Shown in pieces: positions 37,787 to 47,364 of a DNA stretch of 64,000 bases. This DNA comes from Chelatococcus composti (lineage in GTDB: Bacteria > Pseudomonadota > Alphaproteobacteria > Rhizobiales > Beijerinckiaceae). A program made the position numbers and the translations under genes. How positions within the stretch are numbered: the stretch's first letter is position 1; each line of letters opens with the position of its first letter. The stretch spans positions 149,346-213,345 of the forward strand of contig NZ_JACHEH010000007.1 of the NCBI RefSeq assembly GCF_014201415.1. The letters are read 5' to 3'. Below the pieces are notes generated by a model. The model was not told the origin of the DNA. It was given only the letters and a program-made list of their open reading frames with translations, and did no database searches.

Positions 37787-39831
37787 CAGGACATCCCGAT
37801 GCTGCGGTGATCGTCGCCGGTGGGTTTTCTCGCGCGATCCGGCCTCCGAAGCCGGTGCCTCTGTCGAAGTGGATGGCCGAGAACATCGTGCTGGTCGACG
37901 GTCCGCACGCCGGTGAGCTGTGGAGCCTGGCGAACGCGCCGTACCTGGAGGAGATCGCCGACTGCCTGTGTGACGATCATCCCTGCAACCTGGTCACTGT
38001 CCGCAAGTCGCAGCAGACGGGTGCGTCGATCCTCGCCCTCGGCTGGTGTCTGTACATCGCCGACCGCGAGCCGGCCAACACACTCTATGTGGCTCCGGGC
38101 ATCGACATGCTGCGCGACCTCAACTCCGCAAAGCTGCAGCCGCTCATTCGAGCCTGGCACAAGCACATCAAGCGGACCGTGATCGCGGAGCAGACCTCGC
38201 GCTCCGGTGCGGGGTCGACGACCTACGAGAAGGTATTCCCTGGCGGCCGCTTGTGGCTCGGCAATGCCAACTCCGTCATGGATCTGTCGTCCAAGACCGC
38301 GAAGAAGGGCATCAAGGACGAGCTGTCCAAATGGCAGGACATCCCCGGCTTCGGTGACCCGGAGACGCTGTTCGAGGGGCGTTTCACGGCATTTCGGCGC
38401 CTCAAGAGCTACAAGATCCTCGAAATCTCGACTCCGGAAATCGACACCGGAGACGAGCTGGGCGAGGCTGCGGGGCACTGCCGCATCGACCGCTCGTTCA
38501 AGCGGTCTGACCAGCGTTTCTACTTCCTGCCGTGCCCGGAGTGCGGAGCGTTCTTCACGCACAATCCGGACCGCTTCCAGGTGGATGAGGCGCGCCCGCA
38601 TCGCTCGGTCTACCTGTGCGACCACTGCGGTCATGGGATCACCGAAACCGAGCGAGTGGCGGCGCTCAAGTCCGGCCTGTGCCATTGGCGGCCGACGGCC
38701 CCCGGGCCGGACCGGCACCCCGGCTTTCACATCGATGCCTTCATCTCGCTGATGATGAGCTACGAGGCGATTGCCGAGGACAAGATCAAGGCCGAGAAGC
38801 GCGGCGAGAAGGGGCGCAAAGACTTCACGAACCTGACCCTCGGCAGGCCGTTCCGCTTCCGGGGGGACGCGCCCGACTACGAGAAGCTCATGGCCCGCCG
38901 CGACCCAGAGGTGCGGCGCGGTCGCGTGCCTGCCGGTGGGCTGCTGCTCGTCGCGGCAGCCGACGTGCAGATGCGCGGCATCTGGCTAGAGATCATCGCC
39001 GTCGGCGCGGACCGGCAGACGTGGACCGTCGATGTCGACTATCTCGACGGCGACACGTCACATCCGATGGGCGAGGCGTTCCAGAGACTGCGCGCGGCGA
39101 CGATTGACCGGACCTTCCGGGATGCGTGGGATCGACCGAGGCGCCTCGATGCGCTTGCTGTCGACGCCGGCTATCGCTCGCACGTGGTCTATGCCTGGGT
39201 GCGCAACAACCAGCGCCTGCACCCGGACACCGGCCGCGATCTCATCCTCGCGGTCGATGGCCGCGATGGCTGGGGGCACCCGGCCATCGGCACACCGAAG
39301 CTCGTGGACATCGACCTCGATGGGCACAGGGTCAAGCAGGGCGCCAAGCTATGGCCGGTGGGGACGTGGCCCCTAAAGGGCTCGTTCTACGCTGACCTGC
39401 AGCTACAAGGCGTCATGTCGGGCCAGCCGGCCAACCCGCCGGGCTACTGCCACTTCGGAGCGTGGCTGGACGAGGCGTATTTCAAACAGCTGACGGACGA
39501 GCGACTGGAGGACGTGATCGTGCGCGGCCGGGTTGCCGGCCGGCGGTGGGTCGACACGGGCAACAACCACCTGCTCGACTGCCGCGTCTACAACATGGCG
39601 CTGGCCGAATATCTCGGCCTATCCACCATGACGCCGCAGGACTGGGCGGCCCTGGCACGGGCTCGCGGTCTTCCCGACGAACTGTCCAAATTCGACCTCT
39701 TCACAGCGCGGTCGGCATCGCCTGAGCCCGCGGAGGTGGTGCGGCCTCCTGAAACCGCCACGCCGGGCACGCCCTCCGAGCCCGAGGGGGACGGCTGGAT
39801 CAAGCCTAACAAGGACTGGATGAAACGCTGA
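37783..39831 (+). CDS. Terminase large subunit (GpA family)
   Basis: The 682-residue packaging motor and nuclease has an N-terminal ATPase with the atypical P-loop-like stretch TVRKSQQTGAS. A zinc-finger-like region (CPECGAFF, LCDHCGHGI) typical of the GpA family follows. The C-terminal nuclease domain has AVDAGYRSHVVYAWVR. Length and order fit lambda gpA. Its stop overlaps the gpW start. Confidence 0.9.
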   Translation: MTGHPDAAVIVAGGFSRAIRPPKPVPLSKWMAENIVLVDGPHAGELWSLANAPYLEEIADCLCDDHPCNLVTVRKSQQTGASILALGWCLYIADREPANTLYVAPGIDMLRDLNSAKLQPLIRAWHKHIKRTVIAEQTSRSGAGSTTYEKVFPGGRLWLGNANSVMDLSSKTAKKGIKDELSKWQDIPGFGDPETLFEGRFTAFRRLKSYKILEISTPEIDTGDELGEAAGHCRIDRSFKRSDQRFYFLPCPECGAFFTHNPDRFQVDEARPHRSVYLCDHCGHGITETERVAALKSGLCHWRPTAPGPDRHPGFHIDAFISLMMSYEAIAEDKIKAEKRGEKGRKDFTNLTLGRPFRFRGDAPDYEKLMARRDPEVRRGRVPAGGLLLVAAADVQMRGIWLEIIAVGADRQTWTVDVDYLDGDTSHPMGEAFQRLRAATIDRTFRDAWDRPRRLDALAVDAGYRSHVVYAWVRNNQRLHPDTGRDLILAVDGRDGWGHPAIGTPKLVDIDLDGHRVKQGAKLWPVGTWPLKGSFYADLQLQGVMSGQPANPPGYCHFGAWLDEAYFKQLTDERLEDVIVRGRVAGRRWVDTGNNHLLDCRVYNMALAEYLGLSTMTPQDWAALARARGLPDELSKFDLFTARSASPEPAEVVRPPETATPGTPSEPEGDGWIKPNKDWMKR

Positions 39832-40028
39832 TGGCCTGGACTGAAGCGGATCGCGATGCCCTGCGCGAGGCCATTGTCCTCGGCGCGTCGAAAGTCCGGT
39901 ACGCCGACGGCCGAGAGGTCACCTACCGGTCGCTCGAAGAGATGCGCTCGATCCTCCGGCAGATCGAGGACGAGCTTGCCGGACGCCGCGACGAGCGGAC
40001 CTCCGTCGTCGCTCATCTGAGGTGGTAG
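39831..40028 (+). CDS. Head-tail joining protein (gpW family)
   Basis: The 65-residue protein has the gpW pattern: MAWTEADRDALREAIVLGAS then RYADGREVTYRSLEEM. It seals the portal after packaging in lambda. It lies between terminase and portal as in lambda. Confidence 0.85.
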   Translation: MAWTEADRDALREAIVLGASKVRYADGREVTYRSLEEMRSILRQIEDELAGRRDERTSVVAHLRW

Positions 40029-40031
40029 GCT

Positions 40032-41555
40032 GTGAACATCATCGACCGGACCATCTCATTCTTCGCGCCTGAGGCAGGATTGCGCCGGGAGTTTGCGCGC
40101 AAGGTGCTCAGCGAGGTGCGCGTCTATGACGGCGCGCACATGGGCAGGCGCACCGAGAACTGGCGCGCTACGAACGCGTCGGCGAATGCGGCCATCAAGG
40201 GCAGCCTGCCGCGTCTGCGCGCGCGTTCGCGCGACGTGATGCGCAACACGTGGTGGGGGCCGCGGATCCGCGAGGTGGTCGACAGCTATGCCGTCGGCTA
40301 CGGGATCGTGCCGCGATTCAAGACGGGGAACGCTTCGCTTGACCAGCGGGCGGCCAGGCTCTGGCGGGAATGGGGCAAGAGCTGCGATTTCGAGCAGCAG
40401 CTCGACATCAACGGCCTCATCTCCCTCGCGGTCGGGACCATCGTCGAGGCTGGCGAGGTTCTCATCCGCAAGGTGCCGGTGAGCCCTGCCGCAGGGCGCA
40501 AGGTGCCTCTCGAAATCCAGCTGCTCGAGCCCGATCACCTCGACGGCGCCCGCGATCAGCTGCGCGTGACGACTGATGGCATCATCGATCAGGGCATCGA
40601 ATACCAGCGGGACGGTAAGCGCGTGGCCTACTGGCTGCTGCCCGAGCATCCAGGTGCCGCCGGCGGTCTGCATCGGCCGTCCGTGCGGGTGCCAGCCAGG
40701 GATATCCTGCACGTCTACCGCAAACTGAGGATCGGGCAGGGGCGCGGCGTGCCGTGGGTGGCACCCGTGCTGCTCAAAGGGCGCGATGTCGCCGATCTCG
40801 AGGAGGCAATCACCGTCAAGGCGCGCGTCGAGGCTTGCCTGTCGGTCTTCGTCAAGACGACCGATCCCGTGCGATCCATTGGTTCCTCGGTCCGTCACGA
40901 ACCGGGCGGTCGCGGCGGGTCGCGACGGATTGAAACGCTCTCGCCGGGAACGGTGAACTATCTCGACCAGGGCGAGGAGATCGGCGTCGTGTCTCCCTCG
41001 TCGTCGCTGGCCTTCGATTCCGTGCTCATCAACACCTGGATGACGCTCGCCGCCGGGGCGGGCCTCACCTACGACCAGATGACCGGCGACCTCCGGCAGG
41101 CAAACTATTCGTCGCTCAAGGCGGGGGACCGGGGCTTCAAGCGGTTCATCGAGAAGTTCCAGCACCTGACACTGGTGCCCATGCTTCTCGATCCTCTCGC
41201 CGAGGCCTTTGCCGAGGCGGCCATGGACGCGGGGGCGCTGCCCCGTCGGGTCGGAGGTTATCCCGTCGAGTGGATCATGCCCGGCTGGGAGCCGATCGAC
41301 CCGCTCAAGGACATGCAGGCGGACATTCTCGCTGTCCGCTCGGGGAGGATGACGTGGCCTCAGTTCGTGGCCGCGTGGGGGTTCGATCCGGACCAGCAGC
41401 TCGACGAGGTCGCTTCCTGGCAGCGGTCTCTGGACGAGAAAAAGGTCGTGCTCGACACCGACCCACGACGAGGCGCGCACGGCGTCAAGGGGGCCCCGTC
41501 CAGTGATGACCCATCTGCGAAGGATGAAGCCGATGCGGCAGAGCAATCTGGTTGA
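40032..41555 (+). CDS. Portal protein (lambda gpB family)
   Basis: The 507-residue protein starts at GTG 40032. Landmarks are DVMRNTWWGPRIREVVDSYA, AGAGLTYDQMTGDLRQANYS and the proline-poor C-terminal part. The portal ring is the DNA gate of the capsid. It overlaps the protease-capsid gene by 23 bases. Confidence 0.9.
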   Translation: MNIIDRTISFFAPEAGLRREFARKVLSEVRVYDGAHMGRRTENWRATNASANAAIKGSLPRLRARSRDVMRNTWWGPRIREVVDSYAVGYGIVPRFKTGNASLDQRAARLWREWGKSCDFEQQLDINGLISLAVGTIVEAGEVLIRKVPVSPAAGRKVPLEIQLLEPDHLDGARDQLRVTTDGIIDQGIEYQRDGKRVAYWLLPEHPGAAGGLHRPSVRVPARDILHVYRKLRIGQGRGVPWVAPVLLKGRDVADLEEAITVKARVEACLSVFVKTTDPVRSIGSSVRHEPGGRGGSRRIETLSPGTVNYLDQGEEIGVVSPSSSLAFDSVLINTWMTLAAGAGLTYDQMTGDLRQANYSSLKAGDRGFKRFIEKFQHLTLVPMLLDPLAEAFAEAAMDAGALPRRVGGYPVEWIMPGWEPIDPLKDMQADILAVRSGRMTWPQFVAAWGFDPDQQLDEVASWQRSLDEKKVVLDTDPRRGAHGVKGAPSSDDPSAKDEADAAEQSG

Positions 41556-43566
41556 GATGCCGGCCACCCTGCCGATGCAGGTCCGGGTCGCGCCGGTGTC
41601 CTCGGCAGACGCCGAGGCGCGCACCGTAGAAGTCGTGTTCACCACGGGCGCGGCCGTCCGGCGCAGGCGGTGGACAGGCTGGGATACCCCGGTGCCGTTC
41701 GATGAAATTCTTGTCGTCAGCCGCGATGCGGTGGACCTGTCCCGGCTGAACGCGGGCGGTCCTGCGCTCGACAGCCATTCGATGTGGAGCACCTTCGCGC
41801 AGGTCGGCGTGGTCGATCGCGCCTGGATTGAGGGTGGGCAAGGGCGCGCCACCATCCGCTTCCCGTCGAAGGGCGTCGATGAGCGCGCAGACCGGATGTT
41901 CGCGATGGTCTCCGAAGGGATCATCCGCAACGTGTCGGTCGGTTACTCGGTGGACAAGGTCCGCGTCATCCCGCCCGAGAAGGTCGGCGATGTCGAGAAG
42001 CGCATCGTGGAGCGCTGGACGCCCCACGAAATCTCCTTCGTCACAGTACCGGCGGACGCCGGGGCGCAGGTTCGGTCCCAGAGTACCGCCGTTTTCCCTG
42101 TCGAATTCATCACCCGGGCCGAGCCCGTCATTCAGGAGGAGCCTGCGATGCCTGAGCGCGTCGATTCCACGGCGGGCAGCGAGCCCGCTCCCATCGCTGA
42201 GCGTACCGCGCCGTCGCCGGTGGCGACGGAGGATGCGGAGAAGCGTGCCGCTGCTGCGATCGAGGCTGAGCGCAAGCGCAGCGCGGAGATCACGGCTCTT
42301 GCGCAGCGCCACGACATGCCGGCGGATTTTGCGAGCCGGCACATCGCCGAGGGCACGCCGCTCGACCGGGTTCGCGAGCTGGTGCTCGAGGAGGTCGCCC
42401 AGCGCGCCGAGAAGACGCGGATTTCGCCGCGCACGCAGGTCGTCACCGACGAGGGCGATACCCTGCGCCGCGCCATCGAGGCGGCCGTGGCGCTGCGTGC
42501 GAACCCCCAAGCGATCGTGACGAACGACGAAGCGTCGCGAACGCTGGTCGCGGCCGCGCGCGAATGGCGCGGTATGTCGCTGCTCGAGATGGGGCGCGCT
42601 TTCGTTGAGGACACGCATGGTGTCCGCCTGCGCGGTCTCTCGAAGCGTGAGCTCGCTGGAGTCCTGCTTGGGCTGACGCGAGCCGCAGGCATGATGTCGA
42701 CCTCCGACTTCCCGAACCTGCTCGCGAACGTCGCGTCAAAGCGGCTGCGCGACGCCTACCGTGCGGCGCCGCAAACGTGGCGGCCTCTCTGCAGGCAGTC
42801 CAATGCGCCCGACTTCAAGGAACGGGCCATCGTCCAGCTCGCCGGCATGCCGGAGTTCCAGAGGGTCCGCGAGGGCGGCGAGTACACCTACGCCTCCCTG
42901 TCGGAGTCGGTGGAGCGGTACTCGATCGCGACCTATGGCCGGATCATCGCGATCACGCGCCAGACGCTCATCAATGACGATCTCGGTGCGTTCGACCGTC
43001 TGCCGAGCCTGTTCGGTCGCGCTGCCGCGGAGCTCGAGAATGACCTCGTGTGGGACATTCTCATGAGCAATCCGCAGATGAGCGACGGAAAGGCCCTCTT
43101 CCACACGGACCACAACAACCTCGCCTCCTCGGGCGGCGCGCCATCTGAGGCCACGGTGGAGGCTGCCGAGATCGCGATCGGTGAGCAGAAGGATGCTGCC
43201 GGCAAACCGATGAACCTGCGGCCCCGGTTCCTGATCGTGCCGCCGAAGTACAAGGTGGCGGCGCAGAAGCTGCTCGCGTCAGTGACGGCGACCAAGACTG
43301 GCGACGTCAACGTCTACCAGAATGCGATGGACCTCATCATCGAGCAGCGCCTGAAGCCCGCCAGCGGCACCGTGCCGTGGTTCATGGCGGTCGACCCTGC
43401 ACAGTGGGATACGATCGAATACGCCTATCTCGAGGGCGAGGAGGGGCTCTACACCGAGGAGCGCATGGGCTTCGAGGTGGATGGCATCGAAATCAAGGGC
43501 CGCCTCGACTTCGGTGCGAAAGCCATCGACTACCGCGGCTTCTACAAGAACCCGGGCGTTTCCTGA
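41533..43566 (+). CDS. Prohead protease / Mu GpT-like major capsid fusion
   Basis: The 677-residue protein starts at ATG 41533 after AAGGA. Residues about 1-200 form an HK97-type prohead protease with the His in LDSHS (about residue 81) and the Ser in RNVSVGYSV (about 135). An acidic, Ala/Glu-rich linker is followed by a GpT-like major capsid domain (DLVWDILMSNPQMSDGKALF, then HTDHNN). Protease-capsid fusions are known in phages; the protease would cleave itself off during maturation. The scaffold role may be carried by the linker. Confidence 0.88.
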   Translation: MRQSNLVEMPATLPMQVRVAPVSSADAEARTVEVVFTTGAAVRRRRWTGWDTPVPFDEILVVSRDAVDLSRLNAGGPALDSHSMWSTFAQVGVVDRAWIEGGQGRATIRFPSKGVDERADRMFAMVSEGIIRNVSVGYSVDKVRVIPPEKVGDVEKRIVERWTPHEISFVTVPADAGAQVRSQSTAVFPVEFITRAEPVIQEEPAMPERVDSTAGSEPAPIAERTAPSPVATEDAEKRAAAAIEAERKRSAEITALAQRHDMPADFASRHIAEGTPLDRVRELVLEEVAQRAEKTRISPRTQVVTDEGDTLRRAIEAAVALRANPQAIVTNDEASRTLVAAAREWRGMSLLEMGRAFVEDTHGVRLRGLSKRELAGVLLGLTRAAGMMSTSDFPNLLANVASKRLRDAYRAAPQTWRPLCRQSNAPDFKERAIVQLAGMPEFQRVREGGEYTYASLSESVERYSIATYGRIIAITRQTLINDDLGAFDRLPSLFGRAAAELENDLVWDILMSNPQMSDGKALFHTDHNNLASSGGAPSEATVEAAEIAIGEQKDAAGKPMNLRPRFLIVPPKYKVAAQKLLASVTATKTGDVNVYQNAMDLIIEQRLKPASGTVPWFMAVDPAQWDTIEYAYLEGEEGLYTEERMGFEVDGIEIKGRLDFGAKAIDYRGFYKNPGVS

Positions 43567-43596
43567 TCGCGGAACACGCCCCGCTGCTGAGACATC

Positions 43597-43629
43597 CGAC
43601 GAAAGGCCACCTCCGGGTGGCCTTCGTCG
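43597..43629 (+). terminator. Hairpin after the capsid gene
   Basis: CGACGAAAGGCCACC (43597-43611) and GGTGGCCTTCGTCG (43616-43629) form a 14-bp stem with one bulged A and a 4-base loop. The T run is missing. It may be an RNA stability or partial termination element that raises capsid mRNA over downstream genes. Confidence 0.5.
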
Positions 43630-43644
43630 TTATGGAGAACGGCC

Positions 43645-43980
43645 ATGAAGAACTTCGTCCAAGTCGGCGATACGCTGACGTTCACCGCGCCCGCCGGCGG
43701 CGTCGTGTCTGGCGGCGCCTATCTCATCGGTGCCCTGCTCGTCGTCGCCGTTGCGTCCGCCGACGCCGGCGAGCCCTTCGAGGGCAAGGTCTCCGGTGTG
43801 TTCACGCTGCCCAAGGCTACGGGATCCGCCTGGACCGAAGGTGCTAAGCTCTACTGGAACGACACCAGCAGGTACGTGACCGTCACGGCGACGGACAACG
43901 TGTTCATCGGGTACGCAGCCGCGGCGGCAGCTAGCGCCGCGACCGTCGGCAACGTGCTGCTGCGCCAGGCGGGCGTCTAG
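43645..43980 (+). CDS. DUF2190 capsid-associated protein
   Basis: The 111-residue protein is of the DUF2190 family (VQVGDTLTFTAPAGGVVSGG, PKATGSAWTEGAKLYWNDTS). Members decorate the capsid or stabilise it. It lies directly after the capsid gene. Confidence 0.85.
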   Translation: MKNFVQVGDTLTFTAPAGGVVSGGAYLIGALLVVAVASADAGEPFEGKVSGVFTLPKATGSAWTEGAKLYWNDTSRYVTVTATDNVFIGYAAAAAASAATVGNVLLRQAGV

Positions 43981-43984
43981 CGCC

Positions 43985-44386
43985 ATGGCCTCGCTCTATG
44001 CGCGGCTCGACGCTGCAGCAGAGCGGGTGCAGCAGCGCGTTTTCGGCGAGCGGTGGCGCCTCATGCCGATGCGGCGCGCCGGCGTCAACAGCGCGCCCGG
44101 GCCTGACCCGGAGCGGCCGGAGCGAGAGGTGGTGGGCATCTTTCGCGATGCCCTGACCACGCTCTCTGTGCCCGATGCCTACGACCAGCGCACCGACAAG
44201 CGGCCTGGCATTGTGACAGGCGACCCCATTGTCGAGATCGACCCGCGCAACCAGGCGGGGCCGGCACTCGACGTGCGCGAGGGCGATGTGCTCGTGCGCC
44301 TCTCCGATGGTGTCACGTGGCGCGTCGCCAATGCGCCTCCTGATGCCATGGGGCGGATACACTGCCGCGTCCTGCGGACCACGTGA
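43985..44386 (+). CDS. Putative head completion / connector protein
   Basis: The 133-residue protein occupies the position of head-tail connectors. It starts MASLYARLDAAAERVQQRVF and has a beta-rich C-terminal half (VREGDVLVRLSDGVTWRVA). No specific family recognised. Confidence 0.6.
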   Translation: MASLYARLDAAAERVQQRVFGERWRLMPMRRAGVNSAPGPDPERPEREVVGIFRDALTTLSVPDAYDQRTDKRPGIVTGDPIVEIDPRNQAGPALDVREGDVLVRLSDGVTWRVANAPPDAMGRIHCRVLRTT

Positions 44387-44404
44387 ACGCGGCGAGGGGG
44401 ACCA

Positions 44405-45181
44405 ATGAGCCTTCATCGTCTCGCCCTGCGGCTCGCCGCCGTGGAGGCGCTCTGCCCCGCCGCCTACGAGGCGACCGGTCCCTACCCGACGCTGGCGGGC
44501 TCCCTCGTCTACGACAGTCGGCAGGTGCCCATCGACCAGCTCGTACCGGACAAGCCGCGCCCGGTGCTCCTCGTCTACACAGAGGAGGACAAGGGCACGC
44601 CGTGGGGGAGCGGTCGGCACAGGCCGGACGAGGTCCTAGTCACGCTTGTCGTCGAGGCACTGATCGCCGCTCGCGGTACGGTCCTCATCGACCTGCCGGA
44701 CGGCAGTACAGACACGGTCGGGGTTGCTGACGTCGGCCCGACCGATCCGGAGCACGAGGCGCTGCTCGACGTGCTCGAGGCGCAGGTGCGATATATCCTG
44801 GACGCCCGACAGCCGGCCCCGTCGGCGGCACTTTATCGGCGCATCGCGATGGAAGTGCGGTCCGTCGAATCGGTGCCGCTGCGCGATGCGGAGAAGACGA
44901 CGCGGCTCGCCTTCCGAACCATCTCGTTCTCGGTGCAGGTCAAAACCACGGAATGGCCGGCACCGGGGCAGTCTGCCGGATTGCCCGAGCCGCTGCGCAC
45001 CGTTGCCGAGGCGCTGCCCGAGGGCAGCTATGGCCGCAGGATCTGCGACCGCGTCGCCGGACTGGTGCCGACGCCGCCCGGCCTCGTGCCGCTCGAGGCC
45101 GTCGACATCTTCGCGGGCATCGGCCGCATGCCGACCGCGGAGGATTATGACCTTCGCGCCCGTGTGCCTGGCGCAACGTGA
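44405..45181 (+). CDS. Tail-connector region protein (258 aa)
   Basis: It starts MSLHRLALRLAAVEALCP and has an alternating strand core (RPVLLVYTEEDKGTPWG). It sits where tail terminator or Mu-like gp37 proteins are found. No firm family. Confidence 0.6.
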   Translation: MSLHRLALRLAAVEALCPAAYEATGPYPTLAGSLVYDSRQVPIDQLVPDKPRPVLLVYTEEDKGTPWGSGRHRPDEVLVTLVVEALIAARGTVLIDLPDGSTDTVGVADVGPTDPEHEALLDVLEAQVRYILDARQPAPSAALYRRIAMEVRSVESVPLRDAEKTTRLAFRTISFSVQVKTTEWPAPGQSAGLPEPLRTVAEALPEGSYGRRICDRVAGLVPTPPGLVPLEAVDIFAGIGRMPTAEDYDLRARVPGAT

Positions 45182-45190
45182 GGACGACCA

Positions 45191-45400
45191 ATGGCCCGCC
45201 GCATCTTTGCGCGTCTCGCCGACCCGGCGAGCAAGCTCCCCATGCCCGACCGCGACTTTCGCCTGTTCCCGGCGGAGGGGACGATGGTCGATGCCGACGA
45301 CCCCTTCTGGATGGCGTGCCTCGCCGACGGATCGATCGTCGAGGCGGGTCTGCCGGACGAGGGCGCCGAGAAGGCGCCAGCCTCCAAGACGAAACGCTGA
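45191..45400 (+). CDS. DUF2635 protein
   Basis: The 69-residue protein with LPMPDRDFRLFPAEG and a charged C-terminus matches the DUF2635 family that precedes the sheath gene in Mu-like tails. Confidence 0.78.
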   Translation: MARRIFARLADPASKLPMPDRDFRLFPAEGTMVDADDPFWMACLADGSIVEAGLPDEGAEKAPASKTKR

Positions 45401-45409
45401 GGAACTGCC

Positions 45410-46918
45410 ATGAGCATCGGTTTCAACTTCATCCCCGGCTCGGGGCTGGTCGCGCCGCTCTTTGCCTTCGAGGTCAATAGCGCAGGCTGGTACGACAGCG
45501 TTTCGCGCCTCGTCCTCTTCGGCCACAAGACGAGCGGGGGCTCGCTCGCTGACAACACGCCGTCCGTCGTCACGTCGCTGTCGGAGGCGGACGCCCTGGC
45601 CGGGCCCGGCTCGATGCTTCGGGAGATGTACCGCATCGCCGCGGCCAACGCGCCGGCGCAGGAGATCTGGATCGTGCCCGTGCCCGAGACCGGTACAGCA
45701 CCGACATGGACCCTGACCGTGGGCTCGCCGCCGGCCACCGGCGGCGTCGGCATCATCGACATCTGCGGTGAGAGGCTGTCGGTGACGATCGCGCCGGGCG
45801 ATGCCGCGGCCGACGTGGCGGCCGCGCTCGCGGCAGCGATCAACGGCTACTACAATGACCTGACGGGCGCCATGCTGCCCGTGACGGCCTCGGCGGCCTC
45901 GGAGGTCGTGACCGTCACCTCGCGCCACAAGGGCGCGATCATGGCCGAGGTTGACATCTTCGTGCCGACGACGGTCTCGGGCAACTTTTTCGCCACGTCT
46001 GGCGCGCTCACAGTCGCGACGGGTACGGCCGCCGCTGGCACCCCGTCTCTTGCCGCGGCGCTGGCAGCCCTCGGAGACGAGCCCGCCGACATGATCGTCA
46101 GCCCGTGGTCGGATGCGACCTCTCTGGACGCCTACGGCACGGCACTGTCGGATGTGTCGGGCCGGTGGTCGTGGATGCGACAGAGCTACGGCCACGTGAT
46201 GTGCAGCAATACCGGCAACACCGCGTCGCAGTCGACGCTCGGCCTCGGGCGCAACGACCGGCACGTGACGATCATCCCGCGGCTTGCCGGCTCCCCGCAG
46301 CCGTCCTGGCTGTGGGCAGCCGGCTTTGCGGCGCGGGTGCTGCCCTGGCTGGCGGATATCGTCACCGGAAATGTCTCGCGCAACCAGACGGGCCTCGTCG
46401 TCGAGGGGCTTGCCCCTCCGCGCGACCGCAGCACCTGGTGGGGCTATTCGGCACGCAACACGCTCACCAAGTCCGGGATCTCGACCTGGAAGGTGACGGC
46501 GGATGGCAAGGTAGCAATCGACAAGCTGGTGACGACCTACCGCCTCGGCCCAAGTGGGCAGCCGGATTCCACCTTCCGCGACATCCAGGCGCTGTTCCAG
46601 GTGTCGGGCGGCCTGTCCTACATCCGGACGGTGCTCGCCAACGAGCAGGGACAGAAGGCGCTCGCCGACGATAACCCCGGCAACCTCGCGGCGATCACGA
46701 CGCCGAAGGACATCAAGGGGTCCTTCGTGCACGCCTACGAGGCGCTGGTGCAGCGCGGTGTGTTCGAGAACGCGCCCGAGTTCGTCAGGCGGCTCGACGT
46801 GCGGCGCAATGCGGAGAATCCCAACAGGGTCGACGTGTTCGCGCCGCTCGATCGCGTGAACCCGCTCGATATCCTTGCTGCCAACGCGACCATCTATCAG
46901 CAGTACGTCCGCACCTGA
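45410..46918 (+). CDS. Contractile tail sheath protein (Mu gpL-like)
   Basis: The 502-residue sheath protein starts MSIGFNFIPGSGLVAPLFAF and has the conserved C-terminal assembly domain. It shows the contractile (myovirus) nature of the tail. A terminator-like hairpin separates it from the tube gene. Confidence 0.9.
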   Translation: MSIGFNFIPGSGLVAPLFAFEVNSAGWYDSVSRLVLFGHKTSGGSLADNTPSVVTSLSEADALAGPGSMLREMYRIAAANAPAQEIWIVPVPETGTAPTWTLTVGSPPATGGVGIIDICGERLSVTIAPGDAAADVAAALAAAINGYYNDLTGAMLPVTASAASEVVTVTSRHKGAIMAEVDIFVPTTVSGNFFATSGALTVATGTAAAGTPSLAAALAALGDEPADMIVSPWSDATSLDAYGTALSDVSGRWSWMRQSYGHVMCSNTGNTASQSTLGLGRNDRHVTIIPRLAGSPQPSWLWAAGFAARVLPWLADIVTGNVSRNQTGLVVEGLAPPRDRSTWWGYSARNTLTKSGISTWKVTADGKVAIDKLVTTYRLGPSGQPDSTFRDIQALFQVSGGLSYIRTVLANEQGQKALADDNPGNLAAITTPKDIKGSFVHAYEALVQRGVFENAPEFVRRLDVRRNAENPNRVDVFAPLDRVNPLDILAANATIYQQYVRT

Positions 46919-46934
46919 CGGACGATGCTGACCG

Positions 46935-46964
46935 GGCCGGGCCTTTGAGGCCGGCCAACTTTTT
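46935..46964 (+). terminator. Terminator-like hairpin between sheath and tube
   Basis: GGCCGGGCCT (46935-46944) pairs with AGGCCGGCC (46948-46956, one bulged G), followed by CAACTTTTT. It probably reduces read-through or stabilises the sheath mRNA. Confidence 0.6.
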
Positions 46965-46992
46965 CCACCATCCGCAACGGGAGACCGGCGCC

Positions 46993-47361
46993 ATGGCCAG
47001 CTTCGGCGGCGAAATGCGTTTCACCTACAACGGCGCGCCCCTGGTGCTGCGCGCCGCCATCAAGACGACCCCATCCAACACGGAAGTTGAGGGCATAGTG
47101 AACCAGGACAACTCCGTGTCCGCCTCGCACAAGCCCTCCGGCTACGGCTTCGAGCCGACCTTCGAGGACGCGGCCGATGTCGACTGGGACGCCGTCATGC
47201 GCAACGGCCCCTACAACATCTCGTGCATCGAGGATCACACGGGTGTCGTGCACACCTGGACCGGAGCGATCTTCACGGGCCGGCCGTCTGTCGACCGGGG
47301 CACCGGCGAGGTAACCGGCATTCAGGGCCTCGCTCGCGCCTATCGCAAGTCGCGAGGCTAA
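46993..47361 (+). CDS. Tail tube protein (Mu gpM-like)
   Basis: The 122-residue protein starts at ATG 46993 after GGGAG. It has the tube-protein pattern (GGEMRFTYNGAPLVLRAAIK, then NQDNSVSASHKPSGYGFEPT). It forms the inner tube under the sheath. Confidence 0.88.
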   Translation: MASFGGEMRFTYNGAPLVLRAAIKTTPSNTEVEGIVNQDNSVSASHKPSGYGFEPTFEDAADVDWDAVMRNGPYNISCIEDHTGVVHTWTGAIFTGRPSVDRGTGEVTGIQGLARAYRKSRG

Positions 47362-47364
47362 TCG

